From CANJDH01 sp031430015 (lineage in GTDB: Bacteria; Pseudomonadota; Gammaproteobacteria; Burkholderiales; JAEUOS01), in the NCBI GenBank assembly GCA_031430015.1, contig JANPAR010000120.1, positions 1 to 52,440 of the forward strand: a DNA stretch of 52,440 bases. Direction: 5' to 3'. This document shows, in pieces, positions 51,521 to 52,440 of the stretch (the stretch's first letter is position 1; the number at the start of each line of letters is the position of its first letter). Position numbers and translations under genes: made by a program. The notes below the pieces were generated by a model. It was not told where the DNA came from, ran no database searches, and saw only the letters and a program-made list of their open reading frames with translations.

Positions 51521-52440
51521 TCAGAGGCGCGCAGAGCGCCGGGTTGCCCATGCCTGCTGCTGCGCCGGCGTGCGAAACACTTCTGTTTCGCCATGGGCGC
51601 GCAGCAGCGCCTGCAGTTGTTGGCGGATGATGATGCCCGGCTTGTCGCTGAGCATGTTTTCTTCCGAGCGGCGGCTAATGTCCACCGGCGCATCCGGGTC
51701 GACGATTTCGAGAATCTCCTGGTCTTCGAGCACCACGCGCAGATCCCAGGCCTTGATTTCGGCTTCGGGGCAATTCTCTTCGCTGTCGTTGCGGTAGGCC
51801 CACTGCATCACCTGGATATGCTCGTCATCCACTGGTGTGCCTGCCGTGATGATGATGTGCTCCAGCCCGTTCGGGTAATACAGCCCGAGGCGGCGCAGGA
51901 ACGGCAGGTGATACTGGTTGCGGAAATGGCGGCGCGTGGTCGGATCGGTGGTGCCGGTGATGCGGTGTGACTCAGGCGGGTTGTTGATCACCAGGTGCGT
52001 TTCAGCTTCGAAGCCATAGTCCGTTTCCTTCAGGCTGAAGAAATCGGGCTTGTTGTTGCCGAACCGGCCGAAGGTGCCGCGATGCACGAAGGAGAAATGG
52101 GCAGAATCGAACGAGTTTTCCATCAGGCGCAGCGCACCCGCCTCCCAGCGCTCCCAATACTGCGGCATGCGGCGGTAGCCGGCGGCATCTTCCGGAATGG
52201 CGACAATCGGTTTGAGCGGATCGTCGAGTGCAACCCACACATACCCGTAGCGCGTCTGGCAGTGAAAGCCCGGCACACGCGCACTATCGGGGACGGAGCC
52301 GCTTTCATTCTGCGGAATGCGTACGCACTTGCCGGTGGCGTCGTAAGTCCAGCCGTGATAAGCGCACACGATCCAGTCGCCATCGACGAAGCCTTTGGAG
52401 AGTTGCGCAGTGCGATGGCAACAACGGTTCTTGACGCAGG
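51521..52440 (-). CDS. Rieske-type aromatic ring-hydroxylating oxygenase, alpha subunit (N-terminus off the right edge)
   Basis: At least 306 residues are visible and the frame is open to the window edge. The Rieske pair is present as CCHRTAQLSKGF and CAYHGWTYDATGK (C-x-H and C-x2-H). The mononuclear iron site is NSFDSAHFSFVH (D-x2-H-x4-H). The C-terminal half (YHLPFLRRLGLYYPNGLEHIIITAGTPVDDEH) matches the catalytic domain. It oxidises an aromatic or related substrate with a reductase that is not visible. It groups with the GST and Bug receptor at the end of the window. Confidence 0.88.
   Translation of the reverse strand, partial: CVKNRCCHRTAQLSKGFVDGDWIVCAYHGWTYDATGKCVRIPQNESGSVPDSARVPGFHCQTRYGYVWVALDDPLKPIVAIPEDAAGYRRMPQYWERWEAGALRLMENSFDSAHFSFVHRGTFGRFGNNKPDFFSLKETDYGFEAETHLVINNPPESHRITGTTDPTTRRHFRNQYHLPFLRRLGLYYPNGLEHIIITAGTPVDDEHIQVMQWAYRNDSEENCPEAEIKAWDLRVVLEDQEILEIVDPDAPVDISRRSEENMLSDKPGIIIRQQLQALLRAHGETEVFRTPAQQQAWATRRSARL

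Noticed and set aside
1..52440. CRISPR array, tRNA or rRNA genes, insertion sequences, prophage
   Set aside because: None visible; no regularly spaced repeats, tRNA arms, transposase or phage genes were recognised.

Overview
The window looks like chromosome of a high-GC betaproteobacterium of the Burkholderiales type. This is inferred from gene content: six Bug/TctC-type tricarboxylate receptors, a TAXI-TRAP receptor, a TctAB permease, a Liv-type ABC cassette flanked by two acyl-CoA ligases, and the core block glnE / yhdP / nitrilase / tldD. No rRNA, tRNA, CRISPR array, phage or insertion sequence was seen.

Layout. 1-4.9 kb: 5' part of ilvE (minus), a zinc-ribbon membrane protein with a HEAGH motif, a secreted protein, an MFS carrier and azlCD. 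5-14.7 kb: a Crp/Fnr regulator divergent from a CoA ligase, livG-livH-livM-substrate receptor-livF, and a phenylacetate-CoA-ligase-like enzyme. 14.7-18.3 kb: a D(-)-tartrate-dehydratase-like enolase-superfamily enzyme divergent from a Bug receptor, then a TAXI receptor. 18.3-25.1 kb: an accessory regulatory and peptide locus (below). 25.2-28.9 kb: MFS, short-chain dehydrogenase, helical-backbone metal-receptor-like protein, DUF4124 protein. 29.1-36.1 kb: tctB-tctA, three Bug receptors and a gamma-glutamyltransferase. 36.2-45.9 kb: tldD, nitrilase family, yhdP (minus) and glnE (plus). 46-52.4 kb: Bug, GlcG/HbpS-like, EthD-like, sulfatase, Bug, GST and a partial Rieske oxygenase.

The most interesting part is 18.2-24.1 kb. 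A 57-residue peptide gene (21780-21953, minus) has a strong Shine-Dalgarno and encodes two copies of GGGCISPSVxxHLS. The two copies differ at six synonymous codons, so the residues rather than the DNA are conserved. It is followed by a protein resembling DUF6065 and an EamA-type transporter. Its promoter matches, over 66 bp and with identical spacing, the promoter of a LuxR-type/Crp-type regulator pair 4 kb away: ATGTAAAT-N23-ATTTACATCCT-N18-TAGACT. The Crp-type protein keeps the cAMP-pocket signature and a CRP-like recognition helix. A class III adenylate cyclase with intact catalytic residues lies just upstream of the peptide promoter. I infer a local cAMP-controlled circuit driving a possibly modified, Cys/His-containing repeat peptide. 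Its function is unknown.

A second theme is a dispersed repeat with core CCGTTGGTGGGAGCC in intergenic gaps and, once, apparently inside a signal-peptide coding region. All calls come from reading the sequence; no database search was possible.
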